Source: a virus
Virus record (IMG/VR): IMGVR_UViG_3300043433_000087
Coordinates: 1 to 40,446 of that record
Length of the DNA stretch: 40,446 nt
Direction: 5' to 3' (one strand)
Part shown: positions 13,400-20,841 of the stretch, piece by piece
How positions within the stretch are numbered: the first letter of the stretch is position 1
How the letters are laid out: each line of letters begins with the position of its first letter
Notes under the pieces: model-generated
What the model was told of the DNA's origin: nothing
Databases searched by the model: none
What the model saw: only the letters and a program-made list of their open reading frames with translations
Position numbers and translations under genes: made by a program

Positions 13400-13729
13400 C
13401 TAAGATGGAATAATTGCTGTGCCGCAATGCTTACACTTTTTAGCATCTTTTCTTATTAACTCTTTACAGTCTGGGCAGCGAACATGCGTGTCTGGTGAAA
13501 AAGCTTCTTGGTATAAACTTTGAAATCCATTATTGTATTTTTCGTTAAAACTCTGTTCGCTCATTGAAAACAAAACAATAGCCTCAATTAATGAAATGAA
13601 TGCTGGTAGAAATGTCCAGCAAAATAAAATATAAATAACGCCAGTTCCTGTTTTTCCCAAATAAAACTTGTGCATTCCAATGCCGCCTAAAAATAAGGCC
13701 AACAAAGCAGCTGTTGTTTTGTCTTTCAT
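13400..13729 (-). CDS. TM2-domain protein with zinc ribbon
   Basis: 109 residues from ATG 13729 (GGAG six bases before). The first 60 residues match the TM2 family (TAALLALFLGGIGMHKFYLGKTGTGVIYILFCW), two membrane helices around a GxHKFYLG turn. The C-terminus is a zinc ribbon (CPDCKELIRKDAKKCKHCG). TM2-plus-ribbon proteins are common but uncharacterised. Its ATG lies two bases after the preceding stop, so it is coupled to the 74-residue gene. Confidence 0.85.
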   Translation of the reverse strand: MKDKTTAALLALFLGGIGMHKFYLGKTGTGVIYILFCWTFLPAFISLIEAIVLFSMSEQSFNEKYNNGFQSLYQEAFSPDTHVRCPDCKELIRKDAKKCKHCGTAIIPS

Positions 13730-13731
13730 TT

Positions 13732-13956
13732 TCACTCCGCCTTTTTTGCTTCTGCAAAATCACTTAATAAGACGCGATTTGCAGGTTTTTTTCGAGCCCA
13801 TTTCCAAAAACCGTACGAGATTAATGCAAAAATTGCAGCGCTAATCCACAAACCGTAATAGCCTGAACGTATAGCGTTATATATTCCAAGTGCTGTAGTA
13901 AATACAAATAAAATGCATAACGTATACAGAATAAATCGCATAATCTTATCAAACAT
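13732..13956 (-). CDS. Two-helix membrane protein
   Basis: 74 residues from ATG 13956 (a TTG at 13965 is possible). Two membrane helices, IMRFILYTLCILFVFTTALG and YGLWISAAIFALISYGFWKW, then a basic and acidic tail. No family recognised. It directly follows the repressor gene on the same strand and so is likely expressed in the lysogen; superinfection exclusion is one possible role. Confidence 0.6.
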   Translation of the reverse strand: MFDKIMRFILYTLCILFVFTTALGIYNAIRSGYYGLWISAAIFALISYGFWKWARKKPANRVLLSDFAEAKKAE

Positions 13957-13966
13957 ATATGTCAAA

Positions 13967-14650
13967 TCAGAATTTAATAAAGTTCATTCTATGAGCACAG
14001 ATTACCTTGCCAACAATAAAAGTATCCTTGTCTCGATCACTCCAGTCCCAAGGAGCATATACTTTATTGTCAGATGTGATTTGAAGCGTCTTGCCAACCT
14101 TCTGAATACGCTTGCACAGCAATCCACCGGCGTGGATTATTAAATAAATCCCATCACCCCGCACTTCTTTGCATGACGTATCTATAAAAAGCAGATCATC
14201 GGGCTCGATTGTTGGAGTCATGCTATCGCTGTGAGCTGTGACGATCTTGATGTGAGAAGAGCGATTTACATGACCAACCAGCTTCTCTGCCACATGTAAC
14301 GGCATTTCAAGGCGTGAGATAACCACTGGGTGATCGTCATTTGCATAACCAGCTCCGCAAGCGGATTTTACGTCGAGTACGTCGAAATGCGCATAGCTGT
14401 TGCTTAAGTTCTCTAGATAAAAGTCACCAACCTTAGCAAACGGCTCCCCAATCCCTGTGGCTAACCAAAGTGGGTTGCACGCGAAAAATATAGAAGCCCG
14501 AACAAGGCTTTCCCCTTCAAGCTTCTTGGTCCGTCCATCGACCCAGTTTGAAACCGATGGCGGCTTTACACCACAAGCTTTAGCTAGTTCAGCTTTGCTG
14601 ACTGACTTGAATTCAAGCAAAAAGGTTATGCGTTCTGAAAGTGTATTCAT
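13967..14650 (-). CDS. cI: CI-like prophage repressor (HTH plus S24 peptidase)
   Basis: 227 residues. Residues 15-45 form an HTH (SKAELAKACGVKPPSVSNW). The C-terminal half is a LexA/S24 peptidase with S143 (AHSDSMTPTI) and K180 (LLCKRIQK) as the self-cleavage dyad and a hinge SACGAGYAN near 96-104 for the cut. It should repress PL and PR and be inactivated by RecA after DNA damage. Its ATG abuts operator 14650-14663 with no ribosome-binding site, suggesting a leaderless message as with lambda cI from PRM. Confidence 0.95.
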   Translation of the reverse strand: MNTLSERITFLLEFKSVSKAELAKACGVKPPSVSNWVDGRTKKLEGESLVRASIFFACNPLWLATGIGEPFAKVGDFYLENLSNSYAHFDVLDVKSACGAGYANDDHPVVISRLEMPLHVAEKLVGHVNRSSHIKIVTAHSDSMTPTIEPDDLLFIDTSCKEVRGDGIYLIIHAGGLLCKRIQKVGKTLQITSDNKVYAPWDWSDRDKDTFIVGKVICAHRMNFIKF

Positions 14651-14716
14651 TAGGCAAGCCTAAAGCATAGTTCGATAGGAATGCCTATTGACATTGTGTA
14701 AGGAATGCCTAACAAT
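14650..14716. promoter_or_regulatory. Right operator region with PR and probable PRM
   Basis: Three operators: TTAGGCAAGCCTAA (14650-14663), ATAGGAATGCCTAT (14675-14688) and TAAGGAATGCCTAA (14699-14712). PR on the plus strand is TTGACA (14688-14693), 17 bp, AACAAT (14711-14716). The outer two PR sites are 24 bp apart, as at PL. Leftward, TATGCT (14670-14665) is a candidate PRM -10. The transcription starts fall close to the cro and cI ATGs, so both may be leaderless. Confidence 0.8.
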
Positions 14717-14722
14717 TGGTGC

Positions 14723-14968
14723 ATGATGAAAACCCATGTTGAACTTATCGAAGAATTCGGTGGTACTTCAGCTGTCGCTGCATATGTTGGAGTGAAGCCT
14801 CCATCAGTTTCAGGGTGGAAGGCTAATGGACGAATACCTATCGGATCTCTAGCGGTGCTTGCGCCTGAACTTGAGCTCCGAGGGATTTGCTCAAGGAAAG
14901 AACTTTTTCCGAATGACTGGCAGAAGCGATGGCCTGAAATTGTGATGCGTGACGAGGACGCGGCATGA
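14723..14968 (+). CDS. cro: Cro/YdaS-like regulator
   Basis: 81 residues from ATG 14723 (a second ATG follows directly at 14726). The HTH is HVELIEEFGGTSAVAAYVGVKPPSVSGW. Its recognition-helix segment GVKPPSVSxW is the same as in the divergent repressor, which fits binding to the same operators. YdaS/Cro proteins turn off the repressor and tune early transcription. First gene of PR, with no Shine-Dalgarno site; its end overlaps the next gene by 4 bases. Confidence 0.85.
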   Translation: MMKTHVELIEEFGGTSAVAAYVGVKPPSVSGWKANGRIPIGSLAVLAPELELRGICSRKELFPNDWQKRWPEIVMRDEDAA

Positions 14969-15162
14969 ACACGCTCCGCAGACTCGCCTGCAAGGTTCTG
15001 GTGCGGGTAGCAGACTCAATCATCCGCACTCGGCTATATCGTTGGCTTTCTGCTGCCGAGCAGTCTGAGCTGGCCGTCATTTTTGACATTGATGGTTCTG
15101 CATCAGAGAACATGTCAAAGCAGTTCCGCTTCTGGTGCAAAGTTCGGAGAGCTGCGAAATGA
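14965..15162 (+). CDS. Small early phage protein
   Basis: 65 residues: MNTLRRLACKVLVRVADSIIRTRLYRWLSAAEQSELAVIFDIDG... A basic amphipathic N-terminus and polar C-terminus. No family recognised. It overlaps cro by ATGA and is therefore read on the PR transcript. Confidence 0.5.
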   Translation: MNTLRRLACKVLVRVADSIIRTRLYRWLSAAEQSELAVIFDIDGSASENMSKQFRFWCKVRRAAK

Positions 15163-15206
15163 ACATTGCCATCACTCTGCATTCCAGTCGGTTCAAGTCG
15201 CAGCTC

Positions 15207-15446
15207 TCACTGCTTTCCAAACTTCTTGAAAACGTCAGTAAGGCTCGCCGCCGCAAGATCCTGCGCGATCTTCTCTGCCTCCTGTCTGGACTGGTCGTTA
15301 GCCCTGTCACCGGCAATAAACATGGCGCCGCAGCTGGGGCAGGTGATTTCGCTTTCGAGATTTTCATTCCCGGTCTGGACGAGCTGATTGTTGCCGCACT
15401 TCGGGCAAGTAAGGGAAAAGGTTTTCTTGATGTCTGAATCGGTCAT
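15207..15446 (-). CDS. Small zinc-ribbon protein, leftward
   Basis: 79 residues from ATG 15446 behind AAAAGGAG. CPKCGN (14-19) and CPSCGA (36-41) form a zinc ribbon, followed by a helical acidic C-terminus (QEAEKIAQDLAAASLTDVFKKFG). It lies opposite to the early rightward genes. Its 18-base translation start region is identical to that of the gene at 15483-15953. Confidence 0.65.
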   Translation of the reverse strand: MTDSDIKKTFSLTCPKCGNNQLVQTGNENLESEITCPSCGAMFIAGDRANDQSRQEAEKIAQDLAAASLTDVFKKFGKQ

Positions 15447-15482
15447 GGCAACTCCTTTTGTTCGGCTGGCTTCAAAGATGCG

Positions 15483-15953
15483 TTACGAATCCATTGCCGG
15501 TTCATCAGACAAGATTCTCGTTTTGCAGACAGGGCAATCGTAATGAACACCACCGAAATACTCGTCCCGCAAGAGAACCACCTCTCTGCCGAGACTAAAG
15601 CATGGCTGGCACACGTAGTGCTTGGGCACAAAGACATCGGGAATGTCTTTGTCGACTCTTTGAGCAAGGGTCCAGTTACCAGCCTTGAGCTCGACCAGCG
15701 TGTAGTTAAGCTTGTTCGTTGCTTCCGCTTCCAGACTGCGCAGTCGCTCGCGGAGATCGAAGTTTTCCTGTTGGAGGCGCTGCAGTTCCGCGCTGTGTCC
15801 GAAGAGCGATTGCTGCGCTTTGAGCAGCAGCTCCTGAATTTCAATAACTTTGCTGTTCGCAACGGTGGCATCCCTAATGCCAACGATTGATTTACCAATG
15901 TCTGTGGCAGCCGTGAGGCAGCTTACGGCGGTGCCGAGCATGTTGACGTCCAT
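15483..15953 (-). CDS. Coiled-coil and Cys-ribbon phage protein, leftward
   Basis: 156 residues from ATG 15953 (AAGGAG, ideal spacing); an in-frame ATG at 16025 with GGAGG would add 24 residues. After a short helix (MLGTAVSCLTAATDIGKSIVGI) comes a long coiled coil (about 30-85, with HSAELQRLQQENFDLRERLR), then a C-terminal ribbon with CQPC and CPVC. Similar small proteins occur near prophage immunity genes; role unknown. Transcribed against PR. Confidence 0.65.
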   Translation of the reverse strand: MDVNMLGTAVSCLTAATDIGKSIVGIRDATVANSKVIEIQELLLKAQQSLFGHSAELQRLQQENFDLRERLRSLEAEATNKLNYTLVELKAGNWTLAQRVDKDIPDVFVPKHYVCQPCFSLGREVVLLRDEYFGGVHYDCPVCKTRILSDEPAMDS

Positions 15954-16156
15954 GGCAACTCCTTTTGTGGAATTTGGTGGGGTGAGAGCTTCCAATTTTC
16001 TCATGACTGGGGTTGCCGCCTTCATTGCTGTTGTTTCCTCCTGCGTGTGCCTTGCGCTGCGTTTACACCGTGGCGGTGAGCTGTCGTCACGGTCTTTTTA
16101 TTCACTATAGATACGCTTGATTGCGCTGTCATCTATAAAAAACGGAGTCTTTTGTC
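15954..16156. other. Divergent intergenic region upstream of the CII-like gene
   Basis: It separates the leftward coiled-coil gene and the rightward CII-like gene and must hold a promoter for the former. TATAGA (16106-16111) and TATAAA (16134-16139) are AT-rich candidates, but no clear -35 pairs are seen. AACGGAG precedes the CII-like start. Confidence 0.35.
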
Positions 16157-16666
16157 ATGACCCATGCTTATAGTCAGATAAACTTTTTCGATGCGATGTA
16201 CGTTTGTGCCCGCGCATATCCAGGCGGTGTTGAGGCGCTGGCATCGCGGATGCACATGCCAAGCTCTTCGCTCTATCTGAAGATGCGCCCAGGGGTTAAA
16301 ACACACAAGCTGACCCTTGATGAGGCGGTTCAGATTCTTGAGTGGTGCCAAGAGGCCGGTGTGAAAGAGACAGACGACGCGCTGGATGCCTTGAACTGGC
16401 GTTTTAACCGGGTATCGATTGAGCTGCCGAAGATTACCGAGTCGGGTGATGAGCTGGTGACTCATCTGCTGATGGTGATGCGCAGTGATGGCGAGCTGGC
16501 CAAGGATATTCAGACGGCGCTGGTTGATAACCGGATTACCGGCCGTGAGATGGATGGCCTGGAAAAGCGGGTTCAGGTGGCTACAGAGTCTCTGTTGCAG
16601 CTACTTGAGCTTTTGAAGGAAAAGCACAAGAAGGATTCGCCACGCGATTGTTTCGCCACAAAGTAA
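16157..16666 (+). CDS. CII-like regulatory protein (CP76 family)
   Basis: 169 residues of the phage regulatory CII/CP76 type: FDAMYVCARAYPGGVEALASRMHMPSSSLYLKMRP near the start, a predicted HTH, then KLTLDEAVQILEWC and a helical C-terminus with ESLLQLLELLKEKHKKD. CII proteins influence the lysis-lysogeny choice by activating promoters. ATG 16157 with GGAG upstream. The primase gene starts nine bases after its stop. Confidence 0.8.
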   Translation: MTHAYSQINFFDAMYVCARAYPGGVEALASRMHMPSSSLYLKMRPGVKTHKLTLDEAVQILEWCQEAGVKETDDALDALNWRFNRVSIELPKITESGDELVTHLLMVMRSDGELAKDIQTALVDNRITGREMDGLEKRVQVATESLLQLLELLKEKHKKDSPRDCFATK

Positions 16667-16675
16667 GGCGGTTTC

Positions 16676-19174
16676 GTGACCAATTTTTCCAAGATCGATA
16701 CGAAGGCGCTGTTAGAGCGCGTGGATATCGTTGACGTGATTGATGCCCGTGTGCCTTTGAGCAAGTCGGGGGTGGAGTGGGAGGCATGCTGCCCGTTCCA
16801 CACTGAGAAGACGCCATCGTTCAAGGTGAATCAGGCAAAGCAGATTTTCCAGTGCTTCGGCTGCGGTGAGCACGGCGATGCCATTGAGTTTCTGGTGAAG
16901 TACGAGGGGGTGAGCTTCAAAGAGGCTTGCCGGATCCTTGGTGCGGATATTCCTGCAGACGATGCGGCGCCGGCGCAGCCCGGGAAGCGTGTACAGCATG
17001 CCAGCAAGCAGGCAGCTGACGAGGCGTCTGAGTGGGTGGTGGTGCGTCCGGTGCCGGTGGATGCGCCGGAGCCATTTAAGGCCCATATCAAGCGCGGCAA
17101 GCCGCAGATGGTGTGGCAGTACCGCGATGGCGCAGGCCGCACGCTGGGTTATGTGTACCGCTTTACGACCAGTACGGGCGGCAAAGAGACGATTCCGCTG
17201 ACCTGGTGCAAGAATATCAAGACGGGTGCGCAGTCGTGGCGCTGGCGTTCTTTTGATGAACCGCGGCCTCTGTATGGACTGGATACGCTGGCATCAATGC
17301 CGAATGCACCGGTGTTGGTGGTGGAAGGCGAGAAGTGCCGAGATTTTGCCCAGGCGCAGCTGCCGGATTGGGTGGTGGTGAGTTGGCCAGGCGGTGGCAA
17401 GGCGGTTAAGAAGGCCGATTGGTCACCACTGTACGGCCGTCAGCTGACATTCTGGGCTGACGCCGATGCCAAGCGGGTCCCTTTGAGTAATGCCGAGAAG
17501 GCGACGATTAAGAAGCTGGTGGGTGAGGCCGGTGCGCAGTCGGCTATCGACGATGCGCAGCTGGCCAAGCCGTTGTTGCCTGAGCAAGACCAGCCGGGCG
17601 TTAAGGCGATGACGGCGATCTATACGCCGCTGCTGAGTTGCGGGGATGTGTCTGATGTGTGGTGGGTAAACATCCCGAAGCCGGGCGATAAGCCGGATGG
17701 CTGGGATTGCGCGGACGCGATTGCAGATGGGTTATGCGGCCCTGCGTTCGAGCGCTGGATCATCGCAAACCGGTCGCCCGTTGCGGGAGCCTGCGTAGGG
17801 GTAGAAATGCCTGCAGACACAGCGCAAACAGAACCCGCGCATACGCAACGCAAGCCTTCGGCGGTTGAGGTTGATGATGATGGTATTCCGGTGCTGCCTG
17901 AGCAGGCGTGGCGGAAGCGGTTGTTGCGCAAAGATGGCGAGTTTGTCGATTGCCGGGAGAATGTGTACCTGGTGCTGCGTCACCACCCGGACCTGAAAGA
18001 GTGCCTGTGGGCCGATGAGTTTGCCCGCAAGATTGTGAAGCGTAAAAAGCTGCCGTGGGAGTCGGTAGCCGAGTTCAATGAGCGCCCGATCTGGGGTGAA
18101 GATGACGACCTGCGTTTGGGGTTGTGGCTGGCTCGGGCGCTGGGGATGCGGATCCGTGCGACGGATACGCTGGCCACGGCGGTTGGCTGGGCGGCGCGTG
18201 ATTTGCGCTGCCACCCGGTGCGTGAGTATCTGGACGGCCTTGTCTGGGATGGTGTGGATCGTCTGGATCATTGGCTGGTGGAAACGCTGGGCACCAAAGA
18301 CACGGAGTACACGCGCCTGAGCGGTCGATTCTTTCTGATGGGTATGGTGGCTCGGATTTATAAGCCGGGCTGTCAGATGCGCTTTATGCCGATCCTTGAG
18401 GGCTATCAGTATCGGGGTAAGTCGTCAGCGCTGCGGGTGTTGGCTGGCGATTGGTTCAGTGATGCACCTTTGGATCTGAATAATAAGGATACCTATCAGT
18501 TGCTACAAGGTATCTGGCTGTTCGAGATTGCCGAGCTGGATGCGTTTAACCGGTCTGAGTCGACACGCATGAAGGCGTTTGTGTCGAGTCAGGAAGACCA
18601 CTTCCGGGCGCCATATGACCGAGCTCCAAAGAAGTGGCCGCGCCAGCTTGTGTTCGCGGGTACGACCAATCAGGACGAGTATTTCAAGGACAAGACGGGT
18701 AATACCCGCTATTGGCCGTGGCGCGTTGAGGAGCGGCATCCCATATCCCTGGACCTGCTATCCAGCTGGCGTGATCAGCTGTTTGCCGAGGCGGTGCAGC
18801 GATTCAATGCAGGTGAGCGTTTCCATCCGACAGCCGATGAGCAGATCAGGCTGTTCAGCAAAGAGCAGGAAAGCCGTGAGATTTCGGATCCGTGGCAAAC
18901 AAAAATTGAGGAGGCTCTGGAGTATTCAACACAGAACAGGTTCACGACGCTTGAGATCCTGACCGATATTCTGAAGGTGGAAGTCGGCCGGATCGATAAC
19001 GCGAACCAGATGAGTACACGCGTCGGTCAGATCATGCACAAGATGGGCTGGCTGAAGCGCCGTGAGACTTCGGGCAAGCGTACTTACTACTATGTGCGCC
19101 CGAACAATGAGCAGCATGGCGGCGACCCGTTGGCAGATATCGCCAGCAAGGACGATGGCAATGACCCGATTTAA
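16676..19174 (+). CDS. Primase-helicase (CHC2 zinc finger, VirE-type ATPase)
   Basis: 832 residues from GTG 16676 (AAGGCGG upstream). N-terminal CHC2 zinc finger with C39, H42, C60 and C63 (CCPFH...CFGCGEHGDAIEFL). A Toprim-like segment follows (VLVVEGEKCRDFAQAQ... FWADAD, about 215-265). The C-terminal half is the VirE/D5-like helicase domain (PF05272 type) with Walker A EGYQYRGKSS near 575 and acidic IAELDAFNR near 620. It should prime and unwind DNA at the phage origin directly downstream. Confidence 0.93.
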   Translation: MTNFSKIDTKALLERVDIVDVIDARVPLSKSGVEWEACCPFHTEKTPSFKVNQAKQIFQCFGCGEHGDAIEFLVKYEGVSFKEACRILGADIPADDAAPAQPGKRVQHASKQAADEASEWVVVRPVPVDAPEPFKAHIKRGKPQMVWQYRDGAGRTLGYVYRFTTSTGGKETIPLTWCKNIKTGAQSWRWRSFDEPRPLYGLDTLASMPNAPVLVVEGEKCRDFAQAQLPDWVVVSWPGGGKAVKKADWSPLYGRQLTFWADADAKRVPLSNAEKATIKKLVGEAGAQSAIDDAQLAKPLLPEQDQPGVKAMTAIYTPLLSCGDVSDVWWVNIPKPGDKPDGWDCADAIADGLCGPAFERWIIANRSPVAGACVGVEMPADTAQTEPAHTQRKPSAVEVDDDGIPVLPEQAWRKRLLRKDGEFVDCRENVYLVLRHHPDLKECLWADEFARKIVKRKKLPWESVAEFNERPIWGEDDDLRLGLWLARALGMRIRATDTLATAVGWAARDLRCHPVREYLDGLVWDGVDRLDHWLVETLGTKDTEYTRLSGRFFLMGMVARIYKPGCQMRFMPILEGYQYRGKSSALRVLAGDWFSDAPLDLNNKDTYQLLQGIWLFEIAELDAFNRSESTRMKAFVSSQEDHFRAPYDRAPKKWPRQLVFAGTTNQDEYFKDKTGNTRYWPWRVEERHPISLDLLSSWRDQLFAEAVQRFNAGERFHPTADEQIRLFSKEQESREISDPWQTKIEEALEYSTQNRFTTLEILTDILKVEVGRIDNANQMSTRVGQIMHKMGWLKRRETSGKRTYYYVRPNNEQHGGDPLADIASKDDGNDPI

Positions 19175-19190
19175 CCAGCGATGGGTGAAT

Positions 19191-19433
19191 CCGTCTAACC
19201 TAAGGTTAGACGGCCCCGAAAAGGTTAGACGGCTGAAAGCCTTTGTCCGTGCTGGTTCGTCTAACCTCCTAACCTCGTCCACCCTATTTCGACAGCGCCC
19301 CACACGGGCGCGCACACGCGCACGCACGCGCGTGATGTGTTGTGTATTTAGGTTAGACAAGGTTAGGAGGTTAGACAACGCCTTTGTTTATGCGGGTTTC
19401 AACCGTCTAACTTGCCGTCCGAGCGTCTAACCT
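19191..19433. other. ori: Probable replication origin: GTCTAACCT iterons
   Basis: Seven exact or one-mismatch copies of GTCTAACCT or its inverse lie at 19193, 19203, 19222, 19259, 19350, 19368, 19405 and 19425 (the 19405 copy has one mismatch), plus truncated copies at 19269 and 19360. The first two form a palindrome with arms CCGTCTAACCT and AGGTTAGACGG around one A. The block 19259-19275 is repeated exactly inverted at 19360-19376. The region follows the primase-helicase gene, the usual site of a phage origin. Confidence 0.7.
19308..19334. repeat. 27-bp alternating purine-pyrimidine tract
   Basis: Every base from 19308 to 19334 alternates purine and pyrimidine (mostly CG and CA steps). Such tracts can adopt left-handed Z-DNA under negative supercoiling. 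It lies between the two inverted iteron blocks and near the centre of the proposed origin. Confidence 0.7.
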
Positions 19434-19453
19434 TGGCTGTCGATATCCACCTT

Positions 19454-19690
19454 ATGCGCCGCAACTGGCGAATCGTCCAGCGTTTCTGGCTTGAGGTGGA
19501 TGGCTGGTCTGATGCAGACGTCGAAGAGGCACGGGTGGCCATCAAGCAATGCTCGGACAGCGGTGATTCAGAGCGCCTTGAGTGCTGGTTTAACTACCTG
19601 GCTGCCCTAGTTGAATCGATTAAATCAAACCCTGAGGCACTGAGCGTGCTTGGAAACGATAGGAATAGCCATGGCAGCGCCACCGTTTAG
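19454..19690 (+). CDS. Hypothetical early protein
   Basis: 78 residues from ATG 19454; the frame is open further upstream through the iterons from a TTG, which is unlikely to be used. MRRNWRIVQRFWLEVDGWSDADVEEARVAIKQ..., then ERLECWFNYLAALVESIKS. Helical and acidic. No domain recognised. No good ribosome-binding site. It overlaps the next gene by 20 bases. Confidence 0.5.
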   Translation: MRRNWRIVQRFWLEVDGWSDADVEEARVAIKQCSDSGDSERLECWFNYLAALVESIKSNPEALSVLGNDRNSHGSATV

Positions 19691-19862
19691 CTGGATGTGG
19701 GGTGATCCCGCTGAGTCGATTGACCGCCTTCGTGAGATGCGGGCAGAGGCTGAACGGTATGAGAAACAGCAGGCAGAACGCCTGCGCATCAAAAAGGCCC
19801 GTCGTATTCGGAAGCTGGTCAAGTTGGCTAAATCTGGAAAGCTCAAGAAAGGAATGAAATGA
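19671..19862 (+). CDS. Small basic coiled-coil protein
   Basis: 63 residues from ATG 19671 (AGGA upstream). MAAPPFSWMWGDPAESIDRLREMRAEAERYEKQQAERLRIKKARRIRKLVKLAKSG: an acidic-basic helix followed by a strongly basic one. It may bind nucleic acid. Overlaps the Q-like gene by 4 bases (ATGA). Confidence 0.5.
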   Translation: MAAPPFSWMWGDPAESIDRLREMRAEAERYEKQQAERLRIKKARRIRKLVKLAKSGKLKKGMK

Positions 19863-20239
19863 ACACCGGAATCATCCTGCATATCGACCATCTGCTGTGC
19901 GCCTGGGGCAGATGGTCTGCCCGTCAACGTGATGGTGGCAACGGATACCCATGCATATCGCCGATGTTCAACGACATGCCGAAGGGAGACGCTTACGAAA
20001 GCCATTGCCCGAATATAGACCAGGATCTGAGCGATACCGATGGCGCAATTCAGCGACTGAATCAGCGTGACAGATCAATCTGTGTCGAGATCTACCAGAT
20101 CGGTGGCTCGGTCAGAGAGATAGCCAGCCGCATGGGCATGGCTAGAACAACCTACGAAAGAAACGTGCTACGCATCGATCTACCGCGCATTCATCGTGAG
20201 GTGATGAGACACCTGAACGATATTTCAGCCGGTATTTGA
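19859..20239 (+). CDS. Q: Q-like antitermination protein
   Basis: 126 residues. The start TGIILHIDHLLCAWGRWSARQRDGGNGYPCISPMF and the C-terminal HTH (QIGGSVREIASRMGMARTTYERNVLRIDLPRIH) match the phage antitermination Q family (PF06530 type). Q loads onto RNA polymerase paused at the late promoter and lets it pass terminators. It stands just before a strong promoter and terminator (20249-20341), the arrangement expected for a late-gene switch. Confidence 0.85.
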   Translation: MNTGIILHIDHLLCAWGRWSARQRDGGNGYPCISPMFNDMPKGDAYESHCPNIDQDLSDTDGAIQRLNQRDRSICVEIYQIGGSVREIASRMGMARTTYERNVLRIDLPRIHREVMRHLNDISAGI

Positions 20240-20248
20240 AAAATGTGC

Positions 20249-20277
20249 TTGACTTCGTGGGCCACTTTTGGTGCAAT
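20249..20277 (+). promoter_or_regulatory. Late promoter (pR'-like)
   Basis: TTGACT (20249-20254), 17 bp, TGCAAT (20272-20277), ten bases after the Q-like gene. A terminator lies about 30 bases downstream of the expected start, as in lambda pR'-tR', so late transcription should require Q. Confidence 0.7.
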
Positions 20278-20309
20278 TCTGCTACGTGGTGATTTTTGTC
20301 ACTTGAAAC

Positions 20310-20341
20310 AACCCGCTCAGCGTTAGCTCGGCGGGTTTTTT
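20310..20341 (+). terminator. Terminator after the late promoter (tR'-like)
   Basis: AACCCGC (20310-20316) pairs with GCGGGTT (20331-20337), with a smaller AGC/GCT stem inside, followed by six T. In the absence of Q, it would give only a short leader RNA. Confidence 0.8.
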
Positions 20342-20354
20342 ATTGCCCAGACCA

Positions 20355-20735
20355 ATGCCTAATCTTTCCCCGAAGCCCTGCCGAAAACTTGGCTGTAATG
20401 CCTTGGTGCGCGATGGATCCAGCTATTGTTCTGCCCATAAGGTCGACGCAAAGATCGGTACCTTTGCCGATAAGATGCGTGGCAGTCGACAGTCACGCGG
20501 CTATGGCGCTGCATGGGATAAGCTGAGGAAGCAGATACTGCTGAGGGATAACGGGCTTTGCCAGCCATGCCTAAAGCAAGGCGCTGTTACACCGGCAAAG
20601 CAAGTTGATCACATCGTAGCGAAAGCACAGGGTGGAATAGACGATGAAGGCAACCTGCAGGCCATCTGCGTTGCCTGCCACAAGGCAAAGACGGCCAACG
20701 AGTCAGCGCGGGGCAGGGGGTATGCAAATGTTTAG
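20355..20735 (+). CDS. HNH endonuclease, packaging-associated
   Basis: 126 residues from ATG 20355. Cys pairs (CRKLGC...YCSAH) at the start, then YGAAWDKLRKQILLRDNGLCQPCLKQGAVTPAKQVDHIVAKAQGGIDDEGNLQAICVACHKAKT, a typical HNH with zinc-binding Cys. An HNH gene next to the terminase genes is conserved in HK97-like phages, where it is needed with terminase for cos cleavage. That role is inferred here. Confidence 0.9.
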   Translation: MPNLSPKPCRKLGCNALVRDGSSYCSAHKVDAKIGTFADKMRGSRQSRGYGAAWDKLRKQILLRDNGLCQPCLKQGAVTPAKQVDHIVAKAQGGIDDEGNLQAICVACHKAKTANESARGRGYANV

Positions 20736-20797
20736 AGCCCTGCAGCCTAGGACCGTAAGGGTAGACAAACTTTTACGTGCGGGGGTTATGGGTGGGG

Positions 20798-20807
20798 GGG
20801 GTACCCC
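20798..20807. other. Possible cos-region palindrome
   Basis: GGGGTACCCC at the end of a long G run, between the HNH and small terminase genes where many HK97-type phages have cos. An outer GGGT/ACCC pair flanks it (20790-20793, 20811-20814). No direct evidence of cleavage; a headful phage would not need it. Confidence 0.25.
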
Positions 20808-20818
20808 TTTACCCGTAG

Positions 20819-20841
20819 CGCTGATATTACAGCGTTTTTTT
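20819..20841 (+). terminator. Terminator-like hairpin just before terS
   Basis: CGCTG (20819-20823) and CAGCG (20830-20834) flank ATATTA and are followed by seven T, ending ten bases before the small terminase ATG. Q-modified polymerase should read through. It could instead limit terminase expression when Q is absent. Confidence 0.6.

Noticed and set aside
15159-15437. Rightward open frame continuing after the 65-residue early gene with an ATGA start
   Set aside because: It lies antisense to the zinc-ribbon gene, which has a better ribosome-binding site and clear Cys pairs. The frame's sequence shows no domain and odd composition.
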